From positions 1 through 64,000 of the forward strand of contig NZ_JAMTCT010000012.1 in the NCBI RefSeq assembly GCF_024171995.1: a stretch of DNA of 64,000 nt, read 5' to 3'. The first letter of the stretch is position 1. Every line of letters begins with the position of its first letter. Below, piece by piece: positions 43,899-52,697 of this stretch. This stretch comes from Promicromonospora umidemergens. GTDB lineage: Bacteria; Actinomycetota; Actinomycetes; Actinomycetales; Cellulomonadaceae. Under the pieces are notes generated by a model. It ran no database searches, was not told where the DNA came from, and saw nothing but the letters and a program-made list of their open reading frames with translations. The translations under genes were made by a program, and so were the position numbers.

Positions 43899-44849
43899 AT
43901 GACGATCCTCGCCATCGGCCTCACCCTCGTCGGGGCCGTGTGCTTCGCGGTGGCTTCGGTGCTCCAGCACCACGCCGTGACGACCACCGAGCACCCGGAC
44001 GAGGCGCGCCGTGTCGGCGATGTCGGGCGGAACGACGAGCCCGCAGGCAGGCACCAGCTCTCCGGACGGCACCTCCTGGCGATCGTGCGGCGAAGGCGCT
44101 GGCTCCAGGGCGCAGGGCTCGCCGCGATCGGTTCGGTGGTCAACGGCGTCGCCCTGCTCCTTGCCCCGCTGCGGGTGGTGCAGCCGGTCGGTGTCCTGGC
44201 CGTCCCGCTGGCCGTGCTGCTGTCGGCCGCCAAGGCGCGGCGCAGGCCGTCCGGTGGCGTACTCATCGGTGCGGCCCTGACGGTCGGGGGCGTCGCGGTG
44301 TTCGTCGTGGCGTCGGCCGGCTCGGCCACCACCCACACGCCGTCGGCCACGGCGACGCTGACGGCCGGGCTGATCGTCATGGCGCTCGTCGTCCTGCTCG
44401 GGTTCGCGGGGCTGGCCCGGCACAGCCGCGGATCGCTGCGCTGCCTCGCGCTGGCCAGCGCCGTGGCCGCGGCGTACGGCCTTCTGTCCGCGCTCATCCG
44501 GGTCGCCGCTCAGGCGGCCGCCGACACGGGCATCCTGTCGCCCCTCGTGCTGGGCTGCGCAGCCGGCGCCCTCGCCGCGTTCGCCATCGGCGCCTGGCTC
44601 GTGCAGCACGCCTATCACGCGGGTGCGCCGGAGATCGTCATCGCCTGCCTGACCGTCGTCGACCCCATCGTCGCCGTGGTGCTCGGCGCCGTCCTGCTCG
44701 GTGAAGGGTCCACGACGCCCGTCGGCGCGTGGGTGCTGCTCGGTGCGGCGGCCGTCACCGCGGCGATCGGCGTCCTCATCCTTGCCCACCACCACCCCGA
44801 CGCCGTGGCCGCCCGCGCGGAGCGGGACGCACTCATGATCGCTGCCTGA
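43899..44849 (+). CDS. DMT-superfamily (EamA/NIPA-like) membrane protein
   Basis: A 316-residue membrane protein of about nine helices, with the small-residue-rich helices of the drug/metabolite transporter superfamily. It starts MTILAIGLTLVGAVCFAVASVLQH, then has a cytoplasmic loop with a Glu/Asp/Arg-rich stretch (about 30-65) and helices containing APLRVVQPVGVLAVPLAVLL and TVVDPIVAVVLGAVLLGEG, which are shared by EamA and NIPA-like proteins. Substrate unknown; magnesium or a small metabolite are family possibilities. I use ATG 43899 (GGAG four bases before); ATG 43890 is also in frame. Extension further upstream would run into the divergent hydrolase gene. Confidence 0.72.
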   Translation: MTILAIGLTLVGAVCFAVASVLQHHAVTTTEHPDEARRVGDVGRNDEPAGRHQLSGRHLLAIVRRRRWLQGAGLAAIGSVVNGVALLLAPLRVVQPVGVLAVPLAVLLSAAKARRRPSGGVLIGAALTVGGVAVFVVASAGSATTHTPSATATLTAGLIVMALVVLLGFAGLARHSRGSLRCLALASAVAAAYGLLSALIRVAAQAAADTGILSPLVLGCAAGALAAFAIGAWLVQHAYHAGAPEIVIACLTVVDPIVAVVLGAVLLGEGSTTPVGAWVLLGAAAVTAAIGVLILAHHHPDAVAARAERDALMIAA

Positions 44850-44952
44850 CGAGTGGCTCCTCCGCGCCGTCGTCCCTGCCTGCCTGAACGTCTGAACCAC
44901 ACAATCGTCCAGAACCAGCCCCGCCCGGGGCGGAACCATGGGAGTCCCCACA

Positions 44953-46158
44953 GTGAACATGCTCCGGATCCTCGTCGCCGCCGACACGTTCGCCCCTGAC
45001 GTCAACGGAGCCGCGCGCTTCGCGGACCGGCTCTCCGCCGGTCTGGCGGCCCGCGGCCACGACGTGCACGTCGTCGCACCCTCGCCCACCGGGAGCGCGT
45101 ACACCGAGGTGCATGACGACGGCGTCGTGGTGCACCGTCTGGTATCCCGCCGCCTGCCCGGGCTGGACGCCATGCGCGTGTGCCTGCCGTGGGAGGTGTC
45201 GCCCGAGGTGAAGCGGGTCTTCGCCGAGGTGCGGCCCGACGTCGTCCACACGAACGGACACATGCTGCTCGGCCGGGCCGTGGTGCAGGCCGCGCTGCGT
45301 GCCGAGGTTCCGGTGGTCGCGACGAACCACCTCATGCCGGAGAACATCGTGGGCTACCTGCCGTTGGCCGGTCCGCTCCAGGACGTGTTCGCCGAGTGGA
45401 TGTACCGCGATCTCGGTCGCGTGTACTCCCAGGCGGACGTCGTGACCGCGCCGACCCCGCGCGCCGTCGACCTGATCGCCCGCCGCTCCGGGCTGGCCGC
45501 TGCGTTCCCCGTGTCCAACGGCATCGACGCCGCCGCCTTCGAACAGGTGCGGACCGCGGTCGCCGCGCGCCGGAGCACACCCGGTGGCCCGGACACGCTG
45601 TACGAGCCGACGGTGCTGTTCGTCGGTCGGCTGGACCAGGAGAAGCGGGTCGACGAGCTCATCCGCGCTTTCGCCCGGATCGCCCCGGACGTGCCCGGCC
45701 GGCTCGAGGTGGTGGGCGACGGTGCGTGCCGGGCCACCTGGGAGGCGCTCGCCGACCGGCTCGGTGTGGCACAGCGCGTACGATTCCGCGGTCGGGTGTC
45801 CGACGACGAGCTGCTGGGTGCCTACGGGACGGCCGACCTGTTCTGCATGCCCGGCGTGTCCGAGCTGCAGAGCATCGTGACCATGGAGGCGATGGCGGCG
45901 GGACTTCCCGTGGTCGCCGCCGATGCGATGGCCCTGCCGCACCTGGTGCGGCCCGGCACCAACGGTGAGCTGTTCACACCGGGCGACATCGACGGGCTCG
46001 CCGTCCACCTGCGCACGCTGCTGACCGACGTCGCCCTGCGTGAGCGATACGGCAGCGCGGGCCGCGAGCTGATCGAGGCGCACACCATGGGGGCGACCCT
46101 CGGCATCTTCGAGGCGCTCTACGAGAAGGTGATGAACGGGGCGCCGGTGGCGGCATGA
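44953..46158 (+). CDS. Family 4 glycosyltransferase
   Basis: A 401-residue GT-B retaining glycosyltransferase. The N-terminal domain opens LRILVAADTFAPDVNGAARFADRL (acceptor side), and the C-terminal domain has VLFVGRLDQEKRVDELI and the E-x7-E motif region VSELQSIVTMEAMAAGLPVVA that binds the nucleotide sugar. It resembles mannosyl/glucosyltransferases acting on diacylglycerol or phosphatidylinositol lipids. The GTG at 44953 has GGGAG eight bases ahead; ATG 44938 and ATG 44959 are alternatives. It overlaps the next glycosyltransferase gene by four bases. Confidence 0.88.
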   Translation: MNMLRILVAADTFAPDVNGAARFADRLSAGLAARGHDVHVVAPSPTGSAYTEVHDDGVVVHRLVSRRLPGLDAMRVCLPWEVSPEVKRVFAEVRPDVVHTNGHMLLGRAVVQAALRAEVPVVATNHLMPENIVGYLPLAGPLQDVFAEWMYRDLGRVYSQADVVTAPTPRAVDLIARRSGLAAAFPVSNGIDAAAFEQVRTAVAARRSTPGGPDTLYEPTVLFVGRLDQEKRVDELIRAFARIAPDVPGRLEVVGDGACRATWEALADRLGVAQRVRFRGRVSDDELLGAYGTADLFCMPGVSELQSIVTMEAMAAGLPVVAADAMALPHLVRPGTNGELFTPGDIDGLAVHLRTLLTDVALRERYGSAGRELIEAHTMGATLGIFEALYEKVMNGAPVAA

Positions 46159-47468
46159 CCACGGACCTCCCCGCTCCGGGAGATCCCACCCCAGGAGAGA
46201 AGCCAGTCATGGACCCGTCCGGTCCGGCGCGGTCCCCCGCCCGGCGCGTCGCAGTGATCTGCGACTACGCGCTGGACTACCTCGGCGGCGCACAGACCGC
46301 CCTGATCGAACAGGTGGCGGCGCTGGTCGCCCACGGCGCCGACGTGGTGGTGGTCGCGCCGTCCTCCCCGGAAGCCGCGGCACGAGCAGGGCTGAGCGAG
46401 GGCGTGACCTATGTCCAGGTGCCGGCGCGGTGGGTGCTGCCCGGCCTGGCCCTGCCTGTGGTCGCCAACTCGGCTGGACTGCGCCGCCTGCTGGCGGCCG
46501 TCTTCACCGAGCACCAGGTCGACGTGGTCCAGCTCCACTCCGAGTTCGGGGTGGCGGCGGGAGCGATCAGTGTCGCGAAAGGCCTGGGGCTCCCGGTGGT
46601 ACACACCGTGCACACCTTCTTCTGGCAGACGTCGCTGCGGCCCCAGCGCCTCGTCGCCGCGCTCGTCCGAGCCTTCCACCGCGGCATCACCGGCTGGCGC
46701 CCGACACGGGCCGGCCTGGCGGACCGGGCGGCGGACGGCGCGCTCCGCAACATGACCCTCGGCGTGGCCCAGCGAGCCGATCAGGTGGTCTCACCCTCCG
46801 CTCATCAGGCCGAACGGCTCCGCGCTGCCGGGCTCGAGCGGGTTGCGGTGGTGCCCAACACGGTCAGGGCGTCCGGGCATGCGGCGCGGCCGCTGGAGGG
46901 TGTCGACATCCCGCTGCGGATCATCTGGATCGGCCGGTGCGAGCCGGAGAAGCGGATCCTGCCCTTCGTCCGGGCGCTCACCGCCGCGCAACGCCGGCTC
47001 GGACCGGGCCGGCTGCGCGGCGTGGTCGTCGGCGACGGGAGCCAGCTGGCGGAGGCGCGGCAGGCGGCGGGAGACGCCGAGATCGATTTTCTCGGCAGGC
47101 AGGATCACGACCGGGTTCCGGAGCTCCTCGCGCGGGCACATCTGGTGGCGCTGACGTCGTACGGCTTCGACAACCAGCCCATGACGATCGTCGAAGCAGT
47201 CGCCGCCGGACGCGGCGTCCTGTACTGCGATCCGGCGCTCAGCGAGGGACTGGCCGGACCCGGCATCGAGGTCCCCGTGTCCGAGGCGGGGATCAGCGCC
47301 GCACTGGTGGACCTCGTCGAACGGCCGGACCGGGTGCTGGCCGCTTCGCGGGCGACCGAGCAGGCCCGCGCCGAGTTCGCTCCGGAAGCTCACGCCCGCC
47401 GGATGTCTGACCTGTACGACGACGCGATCCGCCGGCTCCGGGGAGATCGGACCAGGGCCGCAGCGTAG
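46155..47468 (+). CDS. Family 4 glycosyltransferase, partner of the preceding gene
   Basis: A 437-residue GT-B enzyme: VAVICDYALDYLGGAQTALIEQVAAL at the start of the fold, IIWIGRCEPEKRILPFV and SYGFDNQPMTIVEAVAAGRGVLY in the donor domain. A conserved aromatic/His patch (HTVHTFFWQTSLRPQRLV) occupies the acceptor side. The first 30 residues are Pro-rich and may not be translated: ATG 46209, behind AGGAGA, is a good alternative to ATG 46155, which overlaps the upstream stop. The pair probably adds two successive sugars to one acceptor, likely a glycolipid. Confidence 0.85.
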   Translation: MTTDLPAPGDPTPGEKPVMDPSGPARSPARRVAVICDYALDYLGGAQTALIEQVAALVAHGADVVVVAPSSPEAAARAGLSEGVTYVQVPARWVLPGLALPVVANSAGLRRLLAAVFTEHQVDVVQLHSEFGVAAGAISVAKGLGLPVVHTVHTFFWQTSLRPQRLVAALVRAFHRGITGWRPTRAGLADRAADGALRNMTLGVAQRADQVVSPSAHQAERLRAAGLERVAVVPNTVRASGHAARPLEGVDIPLRIIWIGRCEPEKRILPFVRALTAAQRRLGPGRLRGVVVGDGSQLAEARQAAGDAEIDFLGRQDHDRVPELLARAHLVALTSYGFDNQPMTIVEAVAAGRGVLYCDPALSEGLAGPGIEVPVSEAGISAALVDLVERPDRVLAASRATEQARAEFAPEAHARRMSDLYDDAIRRLRGDRTRAAA

Positions 47469-47510
47469 GGCCGAGACACGTCGGCGAAGACACTTCTGGT
47501 AGGGTGAATT

Positions 47511-47539
47511 TTGACCGTTATCGTTCTGTGATCTAAGGT
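47511..47539 (+). promoter_or_regulatory. Probable promoter of the small acyltransferase gene
   Basis: TTGACC (47511-47516) and TAAGGT (47534-47539) are 17 bases apart in an AT-rich patch. The expected start of transcription is at or within a few bases of the ATG at 47548, so the mRNA would be leaderless or nearly so; no ribosome site is present. Confidence 0.5.
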
Positions 47540-47547
47540 CTGCGGCG

Positions 47548-48735
47548 ATGACCCGCCACGAAAGCCCGTCCGCCACCTTGCCCGAGGCGTCCTCTGCCAC
47601 CACGGTAGGCAAGGACCGGAGATCCTCCGGTCGACTCGTGGGGATGGACGGCCTGCGCTTTGGCGCGGCGGCGGTGGTGCTGCTCTACCACTTCACGGCG
47701 ACCTCGACGGTGACCGGCTACTGGGGTGTCGACCCCGTGGACGCGTTCCCGCTGCTCAACGAGGTCACGCGGTACGGGTGGCTCGCGGTCGAGCTGTTCT
47801 TCATGATCTCGGGGTTCGTGATCCTGCTCAGCGCCGACGGCCGGGGCGTCGCGGGCTTCGTCGCCTCCCGCGTGGGCCGGCTCTTCCCGGCGTACTGGGC
47901 CTGCATCGTGCTGACGGCGGGCCTGCAGCAGGTGTGGTCGGGCGGGCGCCGGACGAGCCTGACGGAGACCCTGGTCAACCTCACGATGGTGCAGGACCTG
48001 TTCCAGGTCACCGGCGTCCAGGTCGTGTTCTGGACCCTGCTGGTGGAGCTGAAGTTCTACCTGCTCGTGTTCGTGGTGCTGGCGCTCGGCCCGCTCACGC
48101 GCAACCGCGTGCTGGCGTTCGCCACGCTCTGGCCGCTCGCAGGCTGGGCCGCCCAGGCGTTCGGTGCCCAGTGGCTCACCGACTGGCTGGTGCCGAACTA
48201 CGCACCGTACTTCGCCGTCGGCATGCTGCTGTTCCTCGTCTACCGCGACGGTTTCGACCTGGTCAGCGGCGTGCTGCTCATCGGAGGGATCACCCTGTGC
48301 GTGATGCGGGTCCTCGACGCCGCAGGCCGGGCGTCGGACCTCCAGGGCGTACCGGTGAGCCCCGTCATCGCCGTGATGCTCATGCTGGCGAGCATCGCAG
48401 CGGTCTGGGCGACCACCCTGCCCGGCCGGACCGTCCCGCCCCGGCGGGTGGCGGCCGTGCTCGGCACGGTCGGTGCCCTGACCTATCCCGTCTACCTGGT
48501 GCACACCCAGTTCGGCTATGCGGTGATCGACCTCCTGGCCCACGAGACCACCCGCACCGTCGCGCTGTTCGCGGCGGGTGGGATCAGCCTGCTCCTGGCC
48601 GTGGTGATCCACTACGGCGTCGAGCGCCCGACGTCGGCCCGGCTGCGCCGGGCGGTGCAGACCGGGTTGTTGCGCTGCTCGGCCGCCCTGCGCTCCCGTG
48701 GCCTGCTGCGGACCACGGACAACCTCCGGACCTGA
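47548..48735 (+). CDS. OafA-type acyltransferase without SGNH domain
   Basis: A 395-residue acyltransferase-3 membrane protein with ten or so helices: GMDGLRFGAAAVVLLYHFTA (His block), GWLAVELFFMISGFVILLSA, a R-x-x-R-L-F-P-A-Y-W motif, and TLLVELKFYLLVFV. It lacks the C-terminal SGNH domain of the four larger copies in the window, so it would use another extracellular acceptor or acylate directly. It follows the two GT4 genes after 79 bases and appears to have its own promoter. Role: probably acylation of a glycolipid or glycan. Confidence 0.82.
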   Translation: MTRHESPSATLPEASSATTVGKDRRSSGRLVGMDGLRFGAAAVVLLYHFTATSTVTGYWGVDPVDAFPLLNEVTRYGWLAVELFFMISGFVILLSADGRGVAGFVASRVGRLFPAYWACIVLTAGLQQVWSGGRRTSLTETLVNLTMVQDLFQVTGVQVVFWTLLVELKFYLLVFVVLALGPLTRNRVLAFATLWPLAGWAAQAFGAQWLTDWLVPNYAPYFAVGMLLFLVYRDGFDLVSGVLLIGGITLCVMRVLDAAGRASDLQGVPVSPVIAVMLMLASIAAVWATTLPGRTVPPRRVAAVLGTVGALTYPVYLVHTQFGYAVIDLLAHETTRTVALFAAGGISLLLAVVIHYGVERPTSARLRRAVQTGLLRCSAALRSRGLLRTTDNLRT

Positions 48736-48780
48736 GATCGGTCGATCGATGGACCGAGCTCATGGGGTCGGACCGATCTC
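48734..48780. terminator. Inverted repeat between convergent acyltransferase and RDD genes
   Basis: GAGATCGGTC (48734-48743), starting in the acyltransferase stop codon, pairs with GACCGATCTC (48771-48780). The loop is 27 bases. It lies 25 bases before the convergent RDD stop, so a shared terminator is likely. Confidence 0.6.
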
Positions 48781-48805
48781 GTGTCCGTGCGGGAGCAACC
48801 AGGCG

Positions 48806-49633
48806 TCAGCGCGGCGGGTCCGCCACCGCGAACGGCAGGCGGTGCAGCAGCTCGGCCTGTTCCTCGGCCCGCTTGCGCTCCCGCTGACCAGCGGCGAGCT
48901 CGCGGTCGCGGCGCTCGGCGAGGACTGCGTGCAGGAACGCCTCTGGATGAGTGCCGGGCGGCGGCCCGGGCGCCACGTAGCGCTCGATCCGGCCGGCGAG
49001 GTCGTCGGCGAGCCGGGCCCTGGACCCGGGTGCGAGGCGGGCGGCGCGGCCAAGGAGCTGGCGGGCGGCCAGCGCCAGCCCGTCCGGCAGCCGGCGCATG
49101 TCGGCTGTGTGGGCCCACGCGGCCAGGGCCTGCGGCATCACGATCGGTGCCGACAGCGGCGTGCCGCCCCGCACCCGCACCGCGTACGTGCCCGCGGCGA
49201 GGTCGCCGAGGCGCTTGCCCTTCGCGTTCGCCATCGACGCGATGGCCGCGACGCCGCCGATCGTCAGCCACAGCTCGAACACCCCGACCAGGGCGCGCAC
49301 CAGTGCGTGACGGAACCTGACGGGCCCGCCGTCGTCGCGCACCACCCGGATGCCGCAGGCGAGCTTGCCGACGGACCGGCCGCGGGACAGCGTCTCGACG
49401 GTGACGGGCAGCCCCACGACGACGAACGCGCTCACCACCGAGAAGGTGATCAGCGCGAGGTCCTCGCTCATCGTGGCGGTCTCGAGAAACCACACCCCGG
49501 CCGAGGCCAGGACGATCGTGACGACGACGACCAGGATCAGGAAGTCGAGCATCGCTCCCATCGCGCGTGTGATGAATGACGCCGGGCGCGCGTCCAGGAC
49601 CACGCCCTCGCCGATGACTATGCCGTCCTGCAC
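48806..49633 (-). CDS. RDD family membrane protein
   Basis: A 275-residue protein with an RDD domain at about 15-155: ARPASFITRAMGAMLDFLIL, GRSVGKLACGIRVVRDDGGP and GKRLGDLAAGT. The three helices and the Arg-Asp-Asp pattern define the family, for which some members are Na+/H+ antiporters. The C-terminal 100 residues are soluble, charged and rich in Arg/Glu. GTG start at 49633, four bases after GGAGGA. It is divergent from the SpoIIM gene and belongs to the widely conserved actinobacterial SpoIIM/MoxR/DUF58 neighbourhood. Confidence 0.87.
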   Translation of the reverse strand: MQDGIVIGEGVVLDARPASFITRAMGAMLDFLILVVVVTIVLASAGVWFLETATMSEDLALITFSVVSAFVVVGLPVTVETLSRGRSVGKLACGIRVVRDDGGPVRFRHALVRALVGVFELWLTIGGVAAIASMANAKGKRLGDLAAGTYAVRVRGGTPLSAPIVMPQALAAWAHTADMRRLPDGLALAARQLLGRAARLAPGSRARLADDLAGRIERYVAPGPPPGTHPEAFLHAVLAERRDRELAAGQRERKRAEEQAELLHRLPFAVADPPR

Positions 49634-49697
49634 GATTCCTCCGGTCGGGTGGGGGTCTCGGGGTCACGCCGCCATTCCTGTGCGGCAGACTACCGTC

Positions 49698-50687
49698 GTG
49701 GACATCGACGCCTTCACCGCCGTGCACGCAGCCGACTGGGACCGGCTCAAGGAGCTCTCGTCCCGGCGCCGTCTGGACGGCGCTGAGTCCGACGAGCTGG
49801 TGCGCCTGTACCAGTCGGTCGCCACGCACCTGTCTACCGTCCGGTCGGCCGCGCCGGACCCTGCACTGGTCACGCGGCTCTCCGACGTCCTGAACCGGGC
49901 CCGTACGCGCATCGCCGGCACGCACGAGCCCGCCTGGCGCGAGGTCGTGCGGTTCGCCGTGCTGTCGCTGCCCGCCGCGTTCTACCGGATCCGGTGGTGG
50001 TCGCACGCGGTGACGGCGGCCTGCCTGCTCGTGGCGATCGTCGCGGGCATCTATATCGCCACCGACGTCGACGCGATGAACGCGATGATGACGCCCGCGG
50101 CACAGGAGGAGTACGTGAACGACGCGTTCGCCTCCTACTACGAGCCGGGCCCAGGGTTCGCCGGCGTCGTGTTCACCAACAACGCGAGGATCGCGGCGCT
50201 GGCCGTGGCCGGCGGCATCACCGGTTACTTCACCCTGATGGTGCTCTGGCAGAACGCCGTGGGGATCGGCGCCACCGGCGGCATGATGGCCTCCCATGGT
50301 GAGCTCGACCTGTTCCTCACCCTCATCGCACCGCACGGCCTGCTCGAGCTGACCTGCATCTTCGTCGCGGGCGCCGCCGGGCTGCGGCTCTTCTGGACCC
50401 TGATCGACCCCGGGCACCGCAAGCGCTCCGTCGCCATGGCAGCCGAGGGGCGCGCCCTGATCACGACGGTCATCGGGCTCGCGGTGGCGCTCGGCGTCTC
50501 CGGTGTCGTGGAGGGCTTCGTCACCGGGTCCGACCTGTACTGGTGGCTCAAGATCGTGATCGGCATGATCGTGCTGGCCGCCTTCTGGGCCTACGTCTAT
50601 GTGCTGGGCCGCAGGGCCGTCCGCGCCGGGGCAACGGGTGACCTCGCCGAGCACGAAGCCGGCGCCACAGTGGTCACGGCTGGGTGA
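49698..50687 (+). CDS. Stage II sporulation protein M (SpoIIM) family membrane protein
   Basis: A 329-residue protein. The cytoplasmic N-terminus (VDIDAFTAVHAADWDRLKEL, LVRLYQSVATHLSTV) is followed by five or six helices with the SpoIIM pattern (VVFTNNARIAALAVAGGITG, LWQNAVGIGATGGMM, HGLLELTCIFVAGAAG). In Bacillus SpoIIM works with SpoIID/P in engulfment, but this family is common in non-sporulating actinobacteria together with MoxR and DUF58 genes. GTG start at 49698, with only 64 bases to the divergent RDD gene and no ribosome site, so it may be leaderless. Confidence 0.88.
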   Translation: MDIDAFTAVHAADWDRLKELSSRRRLDGAESDELVRLYQSVATHLSTVRSAAPDPALVTRLSDVLNRARTRIAGTHEPAWREVVRFAVLSLPAAFYRIRWWSHAVTAACLLVAIVAGIYIATDVDAMNAMMTPAAQEEYVNDAFASYYEPGPGFAGVVFTNNARIAALAVAGGITGYFTLMVLWQNAVGIGATGGMMASHGELDLFLTLIAPHGLLELTCIFVAGAAGLRLFWTLIDPGHRKRSVAMAAEGRALITTVIGLAVALGVSGVVEGFVTGSDLYWWLKIVIGMIVLAAFWAYVYVLGRRAVRAGATGDLAEHEAGATVVTAG

Positions 50688-50800
50688 CAGTTGCGCGGAG
50701 CGACCGACGCGGGCGTGAATAACGCCGCCCGGCGTCAGTAGCGCGTACTAGGGTTGCCGCGCAGGCACGACCCCAAGACGACACCCGGGAGCACGCCCCC

Positions 50801-52033
50801 ATGACGACGCCCGAGAGCGCACCCGACCAGCCGGCGCAGCCGACGCCCCCGCAGTCCGGAGGGTCCCAGCCCGCCGGCTGGGGCGAGCCGCCGCGGTACG
50901 GGCAGTACGCGCCCGGGTACGACGCGGCAGCGCCACCCGCGCAGGACCAGCCGCAGTACGGCACGCCGCAGACCGGCATCCCGCAGTACGGCACCCCGCA
51001 GGGTGAGCAGGCCGCGCAGTACGGTCAGAGCCAGTACGGGCAGTACTCCCCGTCCTCCCCGCAGGTGCCCGGCTATCGACCGCTGGCGGACAAACCCGGC
51101 ATCGTCCCCCTGCGCCCGCTCAGCCTGGGCGAGCTGTACGACGGCGCGTTCGGAGCCGTCCGGCACAACCCGGGCGTGACGCTGGGCCTGACGGCGATCA
51201 TCGTGGTCTTCGCCGTCGCCGTCGGCACGCTGATCAGCATCCCCCTCACCACGCTGTTCACCGATCTGTTCGCCGGTTTCTTCGCCGAGGTCGGGTCCGA
51301 CCCCGCTCTCGAGGGCCTGGGCTTCACCCAGGACATGCTCGGCGTGACGTACGGGTCGGCGTTGGGCATCGGCCTGCTGGTCTCGCTCGCGATGCCGCTC
51401 GCGATGGGCGTCATGGCCATCGCCGTCAGCGACTCGGTGATCGGGCGCAAGATCCCGCTGTCCGAGGCCTGGCGGCGCGTGGTGAAGCGTGCGTGGTTCC
51501 TCATCGGCTTCTCGCTCTTGAGCGGCCTCGCCGCGTATCTGATCTTCTTCCTGGCCATCGGGATCGTCATCGCGGCGTTCGCGGTGGATCCGACGTTGGG
51601 CGGGATCAGCGTGCTCGTCGTGCTCGCCGGTCTGGTGGTGAGCTTCGCGTGGCTGCTCACCCGGGTGGCGCTCATCCCACCGGCGCTCGCGGTCGAGGGG
51701 GGCGGCTTCTGGGCCACCTGTGCGCGCGCCTGGAAGCTGACCCGCGGCACGTTCTGGCGGGTGCTGGGGATCTACCTGTTGACGGTGATCATCATGTGGA
51801 TCATCTCCAACATCGTCCTCGTCCCGTTGCAGTTCGCCATGAGCTTTCTCCTGGTGACGGCGAACGACGTGGGGATAGCGATCAGCTACGGGCTCAGCTC
51901 TGTCATCTCCGGCGGGCTGAGCGCGTTGTTCGTCGGCGGCGTCATCGCGCTGCTCTACATCGACACCCGGATGCGTCGCGAGGGACTGGACGTGCAGCTG
52001 CAGACCGCGGCCGCGACCGCGGCGGAACAGTGA
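50801..52033 (+). CDS. Multi-pass membrane protein with a Gln/Tyr/Pro-rich tail (GDPD membrane-domain-like)
   Basis: A 410-residue protein. Residues 1-90 are cytoplasmic low-complexity with repeated QYGTPQ/QYGQ-type units; residues 110-395 have about six helices and resemble the membrane domain seen in glycerophosphoryl diester phosphodiesterase-type proteins (LSLGELYDGAFGAVRHNPGVTLGL, TLIPPALAVEGGGFWATCARAWKL-like block). No enzymatic domain is present. It is the first gene of a tight operon with the DUF4129, DUF4350, MoxR and DUF58 genes. The exact job is unknown. Confidence 0.7.
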   Translation: MTTPESAPDQPAQPTPPQSGGSQPAGWGEPPRYGQYAPGYDAAAPPAQDQPQYGTPQTGIPQYGTPQGEQAAQYGQSQYGQYSPSSPQVPGYRPLADKPGIVPLRPLSLGELYDGAFGAVRHNPGVTLGLTAIIVVFAVAVGTLISIPLTTLFTDLFAGFFAEVGSDPALEGLGFTQDMLGVTYGSALGIGLLVSLAMPLAMGVMAIAVSDSVIGRKIPLSEAWRRVVKRAWFLIGFSLLSGLAAYLIFFLAIGIVIAAFAVDPTLGGISVLVVLAGLVVSFAWLLTRVALIPPALAVEGGGFWATCARAWKLTRGTFWRVLGIYLLTVIIMWIISNIVLVPLQFAMSFLLVTANDVGIAISYGLSSVISGGLSALFVGGVIALLYIDTRMRREGLDVQLQTAAATAAEQ

Positions 52034-52034
52034 G

Positions 52035-52697
52035 ATGAGGGCCGACCTACCCGTCGTCCCGGACCGGGACACCGCACGTGAGTGGCTCACCAGCGAGCTG
52101 CAGGGCGCCGAGTACGCGGAGCGCGAGTCCCTGCTGGCCCGCCTGATCGGCTGGGTGCTGGACTGGCTGAACAGCATCGACTGGCCCGACACGTCGATGT
52201 CGGGGCCTCAGCTGGGGGTGGTCGTCGTGGTGGTCGCCGTGGTGGCCCTCGTGCTCGCCTGGCTGGTGGCCGGACCGGTGCGCCTCGGGCGCAACCGCAC
52301 GGGCTCCGCCGAGGTGCTCGACACCGATGACGCCCGCACCGCCTCACAGATGCGCGCGGCGGCCGACGCCGCCGCCGCGTCGGGCGACTGGCGGACGGCG
52401 GCCGTCGAGCGCTTCCGTGCGGTCGTCCGCTCTCTGGAGGAACGCGTGATCATCGACCCCCGACCCGGCCGCACGGCCCAGGAGGCCGCCGCCGACGCCG
52501 CCGTACGCCTGCCGGCTCAAGCCGACGGCCTGCGCGGGGGCGCCGACCTGTTCGACGGCGTCGAGTACGGCGACCGGGTGGCCACGCCGGGGGACGACGC
52601 GGACCTGCGCGCGCTCGACGCCGAGGTCACCAGGGCCCGGCCCGTGGCGCAGCCCGGTAGCGCGCAGGTGGAGGAGCAGCCGGGGGTGTCCGCATGA
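52035..52697 (+). CDS. DUF4129 domain protein
   Basis: A 220-residue bitopic protein: a short N-terminus, one helix at about 55-78 (LGVVVVVVAVVALVLAWLVAG) and a soluble C-terminal DUF4129 domain (DWRTAAVERFRAVVRSLEERVIIDPRPGRTAQEAA). The R-x-G-x-T-x-x-E-A motif is characteristic. In some bacteria this domain is fused to transglutaminase proteins of the MoxR/DUF58 system. Its stop overlaps the DUF4350 gene (ATGA). Confidence 0.85.
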   Translation: MRADLPVVPDRDTAREWLTSELQGAEYAERESLLARLIGWVLDWLNSIDWPDTSMSGPQLGVVVVVVAVVALVLAWLVAGPVRLGRNRTGSAEVLDTDDARTASQMRAAADAAAASGDWRTAAVERFRAVVRSLEERVIIDPRPGRTAQEAAADAAVRLPAQADGLRGGADLFDGVEYGDRVATPGDDADLRALDAEVTRARPVAQPGSAQVEEQPGVSA

